A stretch of DNA of 64,000 nt from assembly GCF_001894825.1 (NCBI RefSeq), contig NZ_BCWY01000002.1, positions 62,001-126,000 on the forward strand, given 5' to 3'. A program made the position numbers and the translations under genes. This stretch comes from Rhodococcus jostii NBRC 16295 (GTDB lineage Bacteria > Actinomycetota > Actinomycetes > Mycobacteriales > Mycobacteriaceae). Below are positions 56,270-64,000 of the stretch, in pieces. Position 1 is the first letter of the stretch. Each line of letters starts with the position of its first letter. The notes under the pieces were generated by a model, which was not told the origin of the DNA, made no database searches, and was given only the letters and a program-made list of their open reading frames with translations.

Positions 56270-57495
56270 CGAAGCGCACACGGGCACGCCGCGGCGGCAT
56301 CGCGGCGGTGGCGATCACGCTGTCCCTGACACTCACCGGGTGCGAGTGGGAAGGGTTGAACTCACTCCCGCTGCCCGGTACCGAGGGGCAGGGCGACGAC
56401 GCCTACACCGTGGAGATCCAGATGCCCAATGTGACGACGCTGTCGCAGAACTCGCCGGTGCGGGTGAATGACGTGACGGTGGGAGCGGTGACGGGTATCG
56501 AGGTGCAGGACTGGCACGCCCTGGTCACCGTCTCGATCAACGGCGACGTCCAACTGCCCGCCAACGCGACCGCCAAGATCGGCCAGACCAGCCTCCTCGG
56601 CTCACAGCACCTCGAACTGGCTCCGCCGACCGACACCGAGCCCGAAGGCACGCTCGAGGACGGCGACGTCATCCCCATCGAGCGGGCGGGCGCCTACCCG
56701 ACCACCGAACAGACGCTGTCGTCGTTGTCGGTGGTGCTCAACGGTGGCGGCATCGCCCAGATTCACGACATCACCCTCGAGCTCAACGCCGCACTGGGTG
56801 GCCGCGAGGACTCGATCCGGGACCTTCTGCCGCGGCTCGACCAGCTCGTCACCAGCCTCGATCAGCAGCGCGGAGACATCATCGGTGCGATGGAGGGGCT
56901 CGACCGGTTGTCGGGCACCGTCAACGAGCAGAAGGCCACCCTCGACGCGGCGCTGGACGGCATCCCGCCGGCGCTGGACGTGCTCGTCGACCAGCGTCAG
57001 AACCTCACCACCGCACTGGTCGAGGTGGGCAAGCTCAGCGACACCGCGACCCGCCTCGTCGAGAGCAGCGGCGAGGAACTGAAGGCGAATCTCCGCAACC
57101 TCACCCCCGTGCTGCGCGAGCTGGCCAACTCGGGGAGCGCACTGACCGAAGTCCTGACCCTGATGCTCACGTATCCCTTCCCGATGAAGACGATGGACAA
57201 GGCGATCCAGGGTGACTACGCGAACCTCATGATGACGATCGACCTCACCAACGCGCGCGTCGACAACAACTTCCTGACCGGAACCGGCCTCGGGGGATCA
57301 CTCGGCGGCGTCGAGGGCGCGGTGGGATCACTCGCCGGCGTGGCCGGACAGTCGGGCGATCCGCTGCAGTCACCCCTGCAGCCGGCTCCGAAGCCGGCAC
57401 CGGCGCCGCCGGTGATTCCGGGACTGCCACAGATACCCGGACTACCGCAGATACCCGGCCTTCCGCCGCAACTGGGAGGGGCGCCGACACCGTGA
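56266..57495 (+). CDS. mce4E: Mce4E lipoprotein (LprN-like)
   Basis: A 409-residue lipoprotein. The signal peptide ends in the lipobox LTGC with Cys26 as the lipidation site. The MlaD domain is about residues 45-120 (VTTLSQNSPVRVNDVTVGAV), followed by coiled coil, and the last 55 residues are rich in Pro and Gly with three IPGLP repeats. The E subunit of each Mce operon is the lipoprotein. ATG 56266 overlaps the mce4D stop. Confidence 0.95.
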   Translation: MTKRTRARRGGIAAVAITLSLTLTGCEWEGLNSLPLPGTEGQGDDAYTVEIQMPNVTTLSQNSPVRVNDVTVGAVTGIEVQDWHALVTVSINGDVQLPANATAKIGQTSLLGSQHLELAPPTDTEPEGTLEDGDVIPIERAGAYPTTEQTLSSLSVVLNGGGIAQIHDITLELNAALGGREDSIRDLLPRLDQLVTSLDQQRGDIIGAMEGLDRLSGTVNEQKATLDAALDGIPPALDVLVDQRQNLTTALVEVGKLSDTATRLVESSGEELKANLRNLTPVLRELANSGSALTEVLTLMLTYPFPMKTMDKAIQGDYANLMMTIDLTNARVDNNFLTGTGLGGSLGGVEGAVGSLAGVAGQSGDPLQSPLQPAPKPAPAPPVIPGLPQIPGLPQIPGLPPQLGGAPTP

Positions 57496-58907
57496 GAATG
57501 ACCAGATTCGTTCGCATTCAGCTCGTCATCTTCTCGATACTCACCGTCATCGGACTGGTGGTGATGTCGATCCAGTATGTGAAGGTGCCGGTGCTGTTCG
57601 GCGTCGGACGCTACGAGGTGAGTGTCCGATTGCCGTCCACCGGTGGGCTCTACCCCCACGCCAACGTCGCGTACCGCGGCACCAACATCGGTGTCGTCGA
57701 GAACGTCGCGCTCACGGCGGACGGCGTCGAAGCGAAGATGTCGCTCGACAGCGACTACAAGATCCCGGCCGACGTGGACGCCGCCGTCAAGAGCGTGTCG
57801 GCGGTCGGTGAGCAGTACGTCGATCTGATTCCCCGGGACGGCGCCGCCGAGGCCGACGGACCGTACCTCGCGAACGGCGACGTGATTCCGTTGGATCGCG
57901 CCAGCATTCCGCAGGACGTCGGCGAGATGCTCGACCAGGCGGACGAACTGCTCGCGAGCATCTCGGACACGAGGTTGCAGACGGTGGTCGACGAGGCGTT
58001 CACCGCGTTCAACGGATCCGGACCCGACCTGCAGAGGCTCATCGACTCGGCCCGGTTGTTCGTCGAGGAGGCGGACGCCAACAGCGACGCGACCAAGGCT
58101 CTCATCGATCAGGTCGGCCCGCTGCTCGACACCCAGACGGTGAGCAGCGACGCGATCCGGTCGTGGACCCGGGACCTCGTGACGTTCACCGACCAGTTGC
58201 GGGCGAGTGACCCGAATCTGCGGTCGGTGTTGGAGAAGGGGCCGGGAGCGGCGCAGGAGGCCACCCAGTTGTTCCAGGACCTGCAGCCGACGCTGCCGAT
58301 CCTGCTGCGGAATCTGGTGAGCGTCGCCCAGGTCGGGGTGATCTACAACAAGAGCATCGAGCAGGTCCTCGTCATCTACCCACCCCTGACGGCCGCGCTG
58401 GTGACCGCGGCGAAGGGCGGACCGGTGGAGGACGGCGCGATCGTCGACTTCGCACTGCAGTTGCACGACCCGCCCGCGTGCACGACCGGATTCCTGCCCC
58501 CCGAGCAACGCCGGTCCGGCGATCAGACCGACCCGATCGCCACCCCGAACGACCTGTACTGCAAGGCAGCCCCGGACGACCCGTCCGTGGTCCGTGGTGC
58601 GCGGAACCTGCCGTGCATGGAATTCCCCGGGCGTCGCGCACCGACCGTCGAGGCGTGCCGCGAGGGCTGGGAGGCGACGGGCAACAACCCGCCGTACGGG
58701 CCCATCATGCCGCCGGATGTACCCTCGTACACAGCCGTTCCGAGTTCCTACGAAGGCGCCGCGGGTGCACCGGTCGCGGCCGTGCCCTACGACCCGGCCA
58801 CCGGTAGCTTCATTGGTTCGGATGGAAAGACGTACACCCAACCGGATCTGGCGGTGCGGGGGAAGGACTCGACGTGGCAGACGATGATGACAGGTCAGCA
58901 GATTTGA
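57492..58907 (+). CDS. mce4F: Mce4F
   Basis: A 471-residue Mce protein with an N-terminal anchor (FVRIQLVIFSILTVIGLVVM) and the MlaD domain (about 38-115; STGGLYPHANVAYRGTNIGV). The C-terminal 140 residues contain several Cys residues (ACTTGF, LYCKAAP, LPCMEF, VEACREGW), which probably form disulphides in the cell envelope. GTG 57492 overlaps the mce4E stop; ATG 57498 is an alternative start. Its 3' end overlaps mas4A by 34 bases. Confidence 0.94.
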   Translation: MRMTRFVRIQLVIFSILTVIGLVVMSIQYVKVPVLFGVGRYEVSVRLPSTGGLYPHANVAYRGTNIGVVENVALTADGVEAKMSLDSDYKIPADVDAAVKSVSAVGEQYVDLIPRDGAAEADGPYLANGDVIPLDRASIPQDVGEMLDQADELLASISDTRLQTVVDEAFTAFNGSGPDLQRLIDSARLFVEEADANSDATKALIDQVGPLLDTQTVSSDAIRSWTRDLVTFTDQLRASDPNLRSVLEKGPGAAQEATQLFQDLQPTLPILLRNLVSVAQVGVIYNKSIEQVLVIYPPLTAALVTAAKGGPVEDGAIVDFALQLHDPPACTTGFLPPEQRRSGDQTDPIATPNDLYCKAAPDDPSVVRGARNLPCMEFPGRRAPTVEACREGWEATGNNPPYGPIMPPDVPSYTAVPSSYEGAAGAPVAAVPYDPATGSFIGSDGKTYTQPDLAVRGKDSTWQTMMTGQQI

Positions 58908-59659
58908 GTTCCAGCACAGACGAACGCGCAACCGACTCCGCGGAGCAGGCGGCCGAGCAGGCACCCGCCGGGAAGGAGCGGAGCAGGCGAAGAGCCGTCC
59001 GGCACGCGGGCCCACCGGTGGGAGAGACGGAGGCCCCGAAGCCGGTGGTCCTCGCAAAGCCGGGAGATGCCGACGCCCAACCCGCGCCGGACAAGGTCTC
59101 GACGACGAAGGCTGCGTCCCCGGAGCCCGCGTCGGACGCTCCGGCGCCCGGTGCACCGAAGCAGCGTCGACCCCTGAAGTCGTTGCTCGCGTGGGGCGTT
59201 ACCGCGGTGGTCATCGTCGCGCTGGTCGCCGCGGCGGTGGTGCTGCTGCTCGACCAGCGGTCCGCACGCGAGCGGGACGATCGCAGGCAGGCCTACGTCG
59301 ACACCGCCCGGCAGACGGTGCTCAACCTGACCACCATCCATCCCGAGACCGCGAAGGAAGACGTCGACCGGATCATCGCCGGAGCGTCGGGGCAGTTCCT
59401 CCAGGAGTTCGAGGGCCGGGAGGATCCCTTCGTCGGTGTCGTCCAGGACGCGAACGTGACCACCGAGGGTGAGGTCGTCGAGGCGGGCGTCGAGAACGGG
59501 AGCGAGACGTCGATCTCGGCGAACGTGCTCGTGGCCGCGCGGACGATGGTGAGCAGCAAGGAACAGCCGGACCCCTCACCGCGAGACTTCCGGATGCGGG
59601 TGACGATCAGCGACGTCGACGGCAAGTTGACCGCATCGAAGGTGGAGTTCGTCCCATGA
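58874..59659 (+). CDS. mas4A: Mas4A, Mce-associated membrane protein
   Basis: A 261-residue Mce-associated protein. About 100 residues of acidic, Ala/Pro-rich cytoplasmic region precede one membrane segment (LAWGVTAVVIVALVAAAVVL, about residues 106-125). The outer domain is an NTF2-like fold seen in Mas proteins, ending DFRMRVTISDVDGKLTASKV. It equals Rv3493c by position. The start GTG 58874 lies inside the mce4F end; no ATG is available in frame. Together with Mas4B it stabilises the Mce complex in related systems. Confidence 0.88.
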   Translation: MADDDDRSADLSSSTDERATDSAEQAAEQAPAGKERSRRRAVRHAGPPVGETEAPKPVVLAKPGDADAQPAPDKVSTTKAASPEPASDAPAPGAPKQRRPLKSLLAWGVTAVVIVALVAAAVVLLLDQRSARERDDRRQAYVDTARQTVLNLTTIHPETAKEDVDRIIAGASGQFLQEFEGREDPFVGVVQDANVTTEGEVVEAGVENGSETSISANVLVAARTMVSSKEQPDPSPRDFRMRVTISDVDGKLTASKVEFVP

Positions 59660-60174
59660 GCGAGAACAATGAAGGCAAGCGAAAGTTCGCGATCACCAAG
59701 GGAACAGCGCTGAAGATCGCCGCCGCGGTCGTGGTGGTTGCCCTCGCCGTCGGGGTGGGCTTCCTCTGGTACGGCCACCGGCAGGATCAGCTGGCGGAGC
59801 AGGCACGCACCGAGGCCGTCGACGCGGCGGGCAAGCAGGCGGTCGCGATGCTGGCGTACGACTTCGCCGACGTCGACAACCAGTTGGCCGCTGCCGCAGA
59901 CGGACTCACCGGTTCGTTCCGCGACGACTACACCACCCTGGTACAGGAGACCATCGCTCCGGGTGCCAAGGAGAAGCAACTCACCGTGCAGGTGTCGGTG
60001 CAGGCCGCCGCGCCCGTGTCGACCACACCCGACGAGGCGGTGGTGCTGCTGTACCTGAACCAGACCACGACCAGTGCCGAGGCCCCGGACGCCCGTACGT
60101 CGGGCAGCAGGGTGCGGGTGTCGCTGCAGAAGGTGGACGACCGCTGGCTCGTCGATCAGCTGACACCGGTGTAG
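59656..60174 (+). CDS. mas4B: Mas4B, Mce-associated membrane protein
   Basis: A 172-residue protein with a short basic N-terminus, one membrane segment (ALKIAAAVVVVALAVGVGFL) and an NTF2-like outer domain ending with DRWLVDQLTPV. It is the Rv3492c equivalent. ATG 59656 overlaps mas4A by four bases. The order mce4F, mas4A, mas4B is the same as in mycobacteria. Confidence 0.9.
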   Translation: MSENNEGKRKFAITKGTALKIAAAVVVVALAVGVGFLWYGHRQDQLAEQARTEAVDAAGKQAVAMLAYDFADVDNQLAAAADGLTGSFRDDYTTLVQETIAPGAKEKQLTVQVSVQAAAPVSTTPDEAVVLLYLNQTTTSAEAPDARTSGSRVRVSLQKVDDRWLVDQLTPV

Positions 60175-60176
60175 CC

Positions 60177-61001
60177 GTGGCCGAACCGGCGCCGACCGTG
60201 GCGGAACTGCTTGCCGCAGTCGGCCGTTCACCCGCTGCCGTGGCGGTTCACGACCGGGCCGCGTGGGTGGGGCTGTTCTCGGACGGCGCCCGCGTCAACG
60301 ACCCGGTCGGCTCGCGACCGCACGTCGGCAGGGCGGCCATCGAGAAGTTCTACGACACGTTCATCGCGCCCAACACGATCACCTTCCACGTGACGCGGGA
60401 CGTGGTCTGCGGGATGTCCGTCGTCCGTGACCTCGAACTCGAGACGCGGATGTCGACGGGTGTGGTGCTGACTGTCCCGATGCACCTCCGCTACGACCTC
60501 GTCGCGGAGGTACACGGCGTGAGCCTGGACCGCTTGTATGCGCACTGGGAGCTCCCGGGGATGATCGGCCAGCTGGCCAGGGCAGGCTGGCGGGGCGCAG
60601 CGGCGTCGGCGAAGCTGGGGCCGCAACTCCTCTCGAATCAAGGCGTTCCGGGTGCAACAGGTTTCATGCGCGGTCTGCGGACGGTCGGGCGCCCGGGGCG
60701 GAACGCGGCCATCGGATTCCTGGTCGCCGTGCGCCGGCAGGATTTCGCCGCGGTGTCGGCCCGGCTCGCCCGCGGTGCCACCCTCGAACTGCCTGCGGGC
60801 ACCCCCCTCTCAGTGGACGACTTCGCCAATGCCCTGCGTGAACTGCGGTGGAACAAGATGATCGTGGCGGGACGCACGGTGACTGCATCCGTCCGCGCGG
60901 CTTCGTGGGAGGGTGTGGCGCTGATCGAGTTCACGCCGCGGTCCCACGAGATCTCGCGGGTGCGGATGTACGTCGAGCAGGTCGGCCCCTTCCCAAAATG
61001 A
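60177..61001 (+). CDS. NTF2/SnoaL-like protein at the end of the mce4 operon
   Basis: A 274-residue soluble protein with a SnoaL-like N-terminal half: AVHDRAAWVGLFSDGARVND, PVGSRPHVGRAAIEKFYDTF, TFHVTRDVVCGMSV and TVPMHLRYDLVAEVHGVSLD. The second half (about residues 160-270) could be another NTF2-like cone (FAAVSARLARGATLELPA). GTG 60177 follows the mas4B stop by two bases, so it belongs to the operon. It may receive or isomerise the imported steroid; that is inference. The stop codon overlaps the KstR-like site of the next gene. Confidence 0.78.
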   Translation: MAEPAPTVAELLAAVGRSPAAVAVHDRAAWVGLFSDGARVNDPVGSRPHVGRAAIEKFYDTFIAPNTITFHVTRDVVCGMSVVRDLELETRMSTGVVLTVPMHLRYDLVAEVHGVSLDRLYAHWELPGMIGQLARAGWRGAAASAKLGPQLLSNQGVPGATGFMRGLRTVGRPGRNAAIGFLVAVRRQDFAAVSARLARGATLELPAGTPLSVDDFANALRELRWNKMIVAGRTVTASVRAASWEGVALIEFTPRSHEISRVRMYVEQVGPFPK

Positions 61002-61012
61002 AACAAGTTCTA
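60999..61012. promoter_or_regulatory. KstR-like operator for the epimerase-like gene
   Basis: TGAAACAAGTTCTA is a full match to TnnAACnnGTTnnA. Its first three bases are the stop codon (60999-61001) of the gene before it. A TAGTAC -10-like hexamer follows at 61011-61016. Confidence 0.7.
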
Positions 61013-61089
61013 GTACTCTCGGGTTCTCCGGGCCGATCGCCGACGCACCGCGTTGCGTCACGGGGCCACAACCGAATGGGGAGTCGTCG

Positions 61090-62100
61090 ATGAAGGTTGC
61101 AGTAACCGGCGCCGCGGGATTCGTGGGCAACAACCTGCTGAATCTGTTGGTCGAGGCGGGGCATGAGGTGACCGCGATCGACCGCGTGCGTTCCCGGTAC
61201 GCACCCGAATACGGGGTCACCTGGGTGAACGCCGACGTGCTCGACGTCGAATCCATGAAGCGGGCGCTGGACGGAGCCGACGTGGTCTACCACCTGGTCG
61301 CGATGATCACCCTCGCCCAGAAGGACGATCAGGCCTGGACCGTCAACACCAAGGGAGTCCGGACCGTCGCCGAAGCTGCTCTCGCAGTGGGTGTTCGGCG
61401 GATGGTGCATTGCAGTTCCGTGCACTCGTTCGATCAGAGCAGTTGCGGCGGAACGCTCGACGAGAACTCGCCCCGCTCCGTCGACGCATCGATCCCGGTG
61501 TACGACAGGTCGAAATGGGCCGGCGAACTCGAACTGCGCGACGTGATCGAGACCGGACTCGACGCGGTCATCTGTAACCCCACCGGCGTGTACGGGCCCG
61601 TCGACCACGGACTGTCCCGCGTGAATGCCTTGCTGCGCAACGCTGCTCGCGGCAGGGTCCCCGCCGCGGTGCAGGGTGGGTTCGACTTCGTCGACGTCCG
61701 CGACGTCGCCGCCGGCCTGATCGCCGCCGGGGAGAAGGGGCGCACCGGGGAGAACTACCTGATCTCCGGGCACATGCTCGGCATGCACGATGCCGTGAGA
61801 AGGGCAGCGCGTGCGGCGGGCCGTCGGGGGCCGCTGTACTCGTTCCCGCTCAGCGTCATCGAGCGGGTGCTGCCGATCGCCGAACCGATCGGGGCGCGGT
61901 TCGGCTCCGACGTGCTGTCGCGGTCGGCGATGTCGGCGCTGCTCGCGGCGCCCGTTGTCGACGGCACCAAGGCGCGGTCGGAACTCGGCTACGTTCCGCG
62001 CCCGGCCGACGAGACGATCCGCGACTTCGTCGCCTTCCTGGTGACGTCCGGCCAGCTGGGCCGTGGAGATCAGTTCTCCCCGGTGGCGTCCTCGTCGTAG
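61090..62100 (+). CDS. NAD(P)-dependent epimerase/3-beta-HSD-like oxidoreductase
   Basis: A 336-residue extended SDR. Cofactor motif [10 protein letters not shown] (residues 6-15), acidic Asp31 after strand 2 (NAD-type), and catalytic Tyr138/Lys142 in YDRSK with a Ser pair at 109-110. The fold group includes 3-beta-hydroxysteroid dehydrogenase/isomerases and sugar epimerases. The KstR-like operator upstream supports a steroid role. ATG 61090 (no clear strong ribosome site). Its 3' end overlaps otsA by 31 bases in convergent orientation. Confidence 0.8.
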   Translation: MKVAVTGAAGFVGNNLLNLLVEAGHEVTAIDRVRSRYAPEYGVTWVNADVLDVESMKRALDGADVVYHLVAMITLAQKDDQAWTVNTKGVRTVAEAALAVGVRRMVHCSSVHSFDQSSCGGTLDENSPRSVDASIPVYDRSKWAGELELRDVIETGLDAVICNPTGVYGPVDHGLSRVNALLRNAARGRVPAAVQGGFDFVDVRDVAAGLIAAGEKGRTGENYLISGHMLGMHDAVRRAARAAGRRGPLYSFPLSVIERVLPIAEPIGARFGSDVLSRSAMSALLAAPVVDGTKARSELGYVPRPADETIRDFVAFLVTSGQLGRGDQFSPVASSS

Positions 62101-63617
62101 TCGGACTCGGAGGCCTCGGCGGGAGCGATCAGCGCCGGCCCTGCGGCTCCGCCGTGCGCGAGCGCGTCGAGGAACGACTTGGCCCACCGGTCGACGTCGT
62201 GAGCGAGCACCTGCCTGCGCAGGGCGCGCATGTGGCGTCGGCCGTCCTCCTTCGGCTGCTCGAGGGCTTGTTCCATCGCGTCCTTGACGCTGTCGAGGTC
62301 GTGTGGATTGCACAGGAACGCCTGGCGCAGTTCGGCGGCCGCGCCGGTGAACTCGCTGAGCAGCAGGGCACCGCCGAGATCGCTGCGGCACGCCACGTAC
62401 TCCTTGGCGACGAGGTTCATGCCGTCGCGGAGTGGCGTCACGAGCATGACGTCGGCGGCGACGAAGAAGGCGATCAGCTCGTCGCGGGGGATCGGCCGAT
62501 GCAGGTAGTGCACCACCGGCCGGCCGACCTCGCTGTACTCGCCGTTGATCCGCGACACCTTGCGTTCGATGTCGTCGCGCATCTGCACGTAGCTGTCGAC
62601 CCGTTCGCGGCTCGGCGTGGCCAACTGCACCATCACCGTCTCGGAGGGATCGATGCGATGCTCGTCGAGCAGTTCGTGCAGCGCGGCGAGGCGGACGTCG
62701 ATGCCCTTCGTGTAATCGAGGCGGTCGACGCCCAGCATGATGTGTTTGGGATTGCCCAGTTCCTTGCGGATCTGCTTGGCGCGGTCCCGGATCGACTTGG
62801 ACCTGGATTGCTCGTCCAGCTTGCCCGAGTCGATGGAGATCGGAAACGCGCCGACGCGCACGGTGCGGAATCCCACCTGCACGACGCCCAGCTTGGAGCG
62901 GACGCCCACGGTGCCCCGGGACGTCTGCTGACCGGCGAGCCTGCGGGCCAGGTAGAGGAAGTTCTGCGCGCCGCCCGGGAGGTGGAATCCGATCAGGTCG
63001 GCGCCGAGCAGACCTTCGATGATCTCGGTGCGCCACGGCATCTGCATGAACAGTTCGACCGGCGGGAACGGAATGTGCAGGAAGAACCCGATGGTGAGGT
63101 CGGGGCGGAGCATGCGCAGCATCTTCGGGACGAGCTGCAGCTGGTAGTCCTGGATCCACACGGTGGCGCCGTGCGCGGCCGCCTTCGACGTGGCCTCCGC
63201 GAAACGCCGGTTGACCTCGACGTACGCGTTCCACCAGTCGCGGTTGTATTCGGGTTTGACGATCACGTCGTGGTACAGCGGCCACAGGGTCGCGTTGGAG
63301 AAGCCCTCGTAGTAGTCGGCGATCTCCGCGGCGCTCAGCGGGACGGGGTAGAGCTCGAGCTCGTCCTCGACGACCGGGTCGAGTTCGGCGTCCGCGACCC
63401 CCGCCCAGCCGACCCATGCGCCCTTGTTGCGGCGCAGGATCGGCTCGAGCGCGGTGACGAGGCCACCGGGGCTGCGCTTCCAGCGGGTGGTGCCGTCCGG
63501 AAGGCGTTCGAGATCGACGGGGAGTCGGTTCGCGACGACGACGAAGTCGGCTTGCCCGGAAACAGGATCAGATGTCGAGCGTGATGACGATGCTGACGAT
63601 TCCGAGCTGGCAGCCAC
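62070..63617 (-). CDS. otsA: OtsA, trehalose-6-phosphate synthase
   Basis: A 515-residue GT20 enzyme. After a 25-residue Ser-rich lead the sequence [14 protein letters not shown], the [11 protein letters not shown] loop, [40 protein letters not shown] and [16 protein letters not shown] are all typical OtsA motifs. It makes trehalose-6-phosphate from a nucleotide-glucose and glucose-6-phosphate. GTG 63617 with GGAAG upstream. The next gene upstream is a 57-residue ORF, as for Rv3489-Rv3490. Not part of the sterol pathway. Confidence 0.95.
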   Translation of the reverse strand: MAASSESSASSSRSTSDPVSGQADFVVVANRLPVDLERLPDGTTRWKRSPGGLVTALEPILRRNKGAWVGWAGVADAELDPVVEDELELYPVPLSAAEIADYYEGFSNATLWPLYHDVIVKPEYNRDWWNAYVEVNRRFAEATSKAAAHGATVWIQDYQLQLVPKMLRMLRPDLTIGFFLHIPFPPVELFMQMPWRTEIIEGLLGADLIGFHLPGGAQNFLYLARRLAGQQTSRGTVGVRSKLGVVQVGFRTVRVGAFPISIDSGKLDEQSRSKSIRDRAKQIRKELGNPKHIMLGVDRLDYTKGIDVRLAALHELLDEHRIDPSETVMVQLATPSRERVDSYVQMRDDIERKVSRINGEYSEVGRPVVHYLHRPIPRDELIAFFVAADVMLVTPLRDGMNLVAKEYVACRSDLGGALLLSEFTGAAAELRQAFLCNPHDLDSVKDAMEQALEQPKEDGRRHMRALRRQVLAHDVDRWAKSFLDALAHGGAAGPALIAPAEASESDYDEDATGEN

Positions 63618-63650
63618 GGGCTTCCTTCGCAGTCGAAGTGGATGAAATTC

Positions 63651-63824
63651 TCAGTCGAGCTTGGTGGTGGGTCCGATTCCGAGCATCGAGAGCAGCATTC
63701 TGCACTCGTCGGCGTCTTCGGCGTATGCAGCGACAACGCGCTGCGCCTGGCGGGCGGTCTCGTCGGCTAGGGGTTCGAGATCCTCGTCCGCGATGTCGTT
63801 TTCGGCGGTCGTCTTCGCGGCCAT
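63651..63824 (-). CDS. Small conserved protein upstream of otsA (Rv3489-like)
   Basis: A 57-residue ORF from ATG 63824, preceded by GAGAGGAAAAAG, which is a good ribosome site. It starts MAAKTTAENDIADEDLEPLA and ends with MLSMLGIGPTTKLD-type residues (LLSMLGIGPTTKLD). It is acidic, with a helical middle (ADETARQAQRVVAAYAEDAD). It lies 33 bases before the otsA start on the same strand. M. tuberculosis has a similar-size gene, Rv3489, in this place. Function unknown. Confidence 0.7.
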   Translation of the reverse strand: MAAKTTAENDIADEDLEPLADETARQAQRVVAAYAEDADECRMLLSMLGIGPTTKLD

Positions 63825-64000
63825 CTTTTTCCTCTCGGGCTTGCTGCTGCGTCACGCGCAGTAGTTCGTATCGGCGACTCTATGAGAACCGGGCATGTCA
63901 ACGCTAGTTGCCCATCGATTAGGGTTCATCTAGTTAGGGTCTGCTTACTTGGTTGGTGAGTGGGGAAGCGTCGGCGTTGGGAGTTACGCGCGTGAAGACT
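63825..64000. other. Right edge, intergenic
   Basis: No gene can be supported. The stretch contains AT-richer promoter-like sequence (for example TTAGGGTTCATCTAGTTAGG near 63930) and may carry the promoter of the small ORF on one strand and the start of a further plus-strand gene that runs off the window. Confidence 0.4.

Noticed and set aside
60931-63417. An 828-codon minus-strand open frame
   Set aside because: It reads out of frame through otsA and antisense to the epimerase-like gene; low-complexity Arg-rich text, no start site.

Overview
The window is a GC-rich actinobacterial chromosome segment that I read as Rhodococcus, of the R. jostii/R. opacus type. It carries most of a sterol (cholesterol and phytosterol) catabolic gene cluster. 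The evidence is protein sequence plus gene order: blocks equivalent to Mycobacterium tuberculosis Rv3489-Rv3506, Rv3515c-Rv3523, Rv3545c-Rv3553 and Rv0762c-Rv0771 occur here as recognisable units. These equivalences are from memory and no search was run.

Layout. (1) 1-4799: late ring C/D catabolism (ipdC partial, ipdB, ipdA, echA20, all minus strand) diverging from two SDR genes across a 20-bp perfect palindrome that closely resembles a KstR2 operator. (2) 4955-8974: an F420-type monooxygenase, then a three-gene glycosyltransferase, methyltransferase and alpha/alpha-barrel cassette behind a KstR-like operator. (3) 8950-28281: the CYP51 gene group, split in two. The aldehyde dehydrogenase arm (8950-13158, minus) and the TetR, P450, SDR, CYP51, ferredoxin, NTF2, unknown and acyl-CoA ligase arm (20720-28281, plus) are separated by about 7.5 kb of other genes: an SDR, two TetR regulators, a hemerythrin-SRPBCC fusion, an orphan CHASE3 kinase, a PAS protein and a P450. 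Both arms keep the same 16-bp operator-like site. (4) 28325-44075: a GyrA-like/GNAT fusion, ddn-like, fadA5, cyp125, an erythromycin-esterase-like gene, the Rv3521-ltp4-ltp3 operon, an LLM oxidoreductase, an AbiEi-like gene bracketed by two near-identical palindromes, echA19, fadD19 and a nitronate monooxygenase. (5) 44117-61001: fadD17, fadE27 and fadE26 (minus), fdxD, hsd4A, and the complete mce4 steroid importer operon (yrbE4A, yrbE4B, mce4A-F, mas4A, mas4B and a final NTF2-like gene). (6) 61090-63824: an epimerase-like oxidoreductase behind a KstR-like site, otsA, and a 57-residue ORF upstream of otsA.

How it fits together. Mce4 imports the sterol. CYP125 oxidises the side-chain terminus, with FdxD as a possible electron donor. 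FadD19 and FadD17 make CoA thioesters, and FadE26-FadE27, EchA19, Hsd4A and FadA5 carry out side-chain beta-oxidation. Ltp3, Ltp4 and the DUF35 partner would cleave C24-branched chains. EchA20 and IpdAB open the last rings. KstR-type sites (TnnAACnnGTTnnA) lie in front of most of these units. At mce4, fadD19, fdxD and hsd4A the site sits between plausible -35 and -10 elements, which suggests repression by blocking polymerase.

No tRNA, rRNA, CRISPR array, insertion sequence or prophage was seen. Three palindromes of one family (A) and two of another (B) lie at gene ends and look like hairpin terminators or small dispersed repeats.
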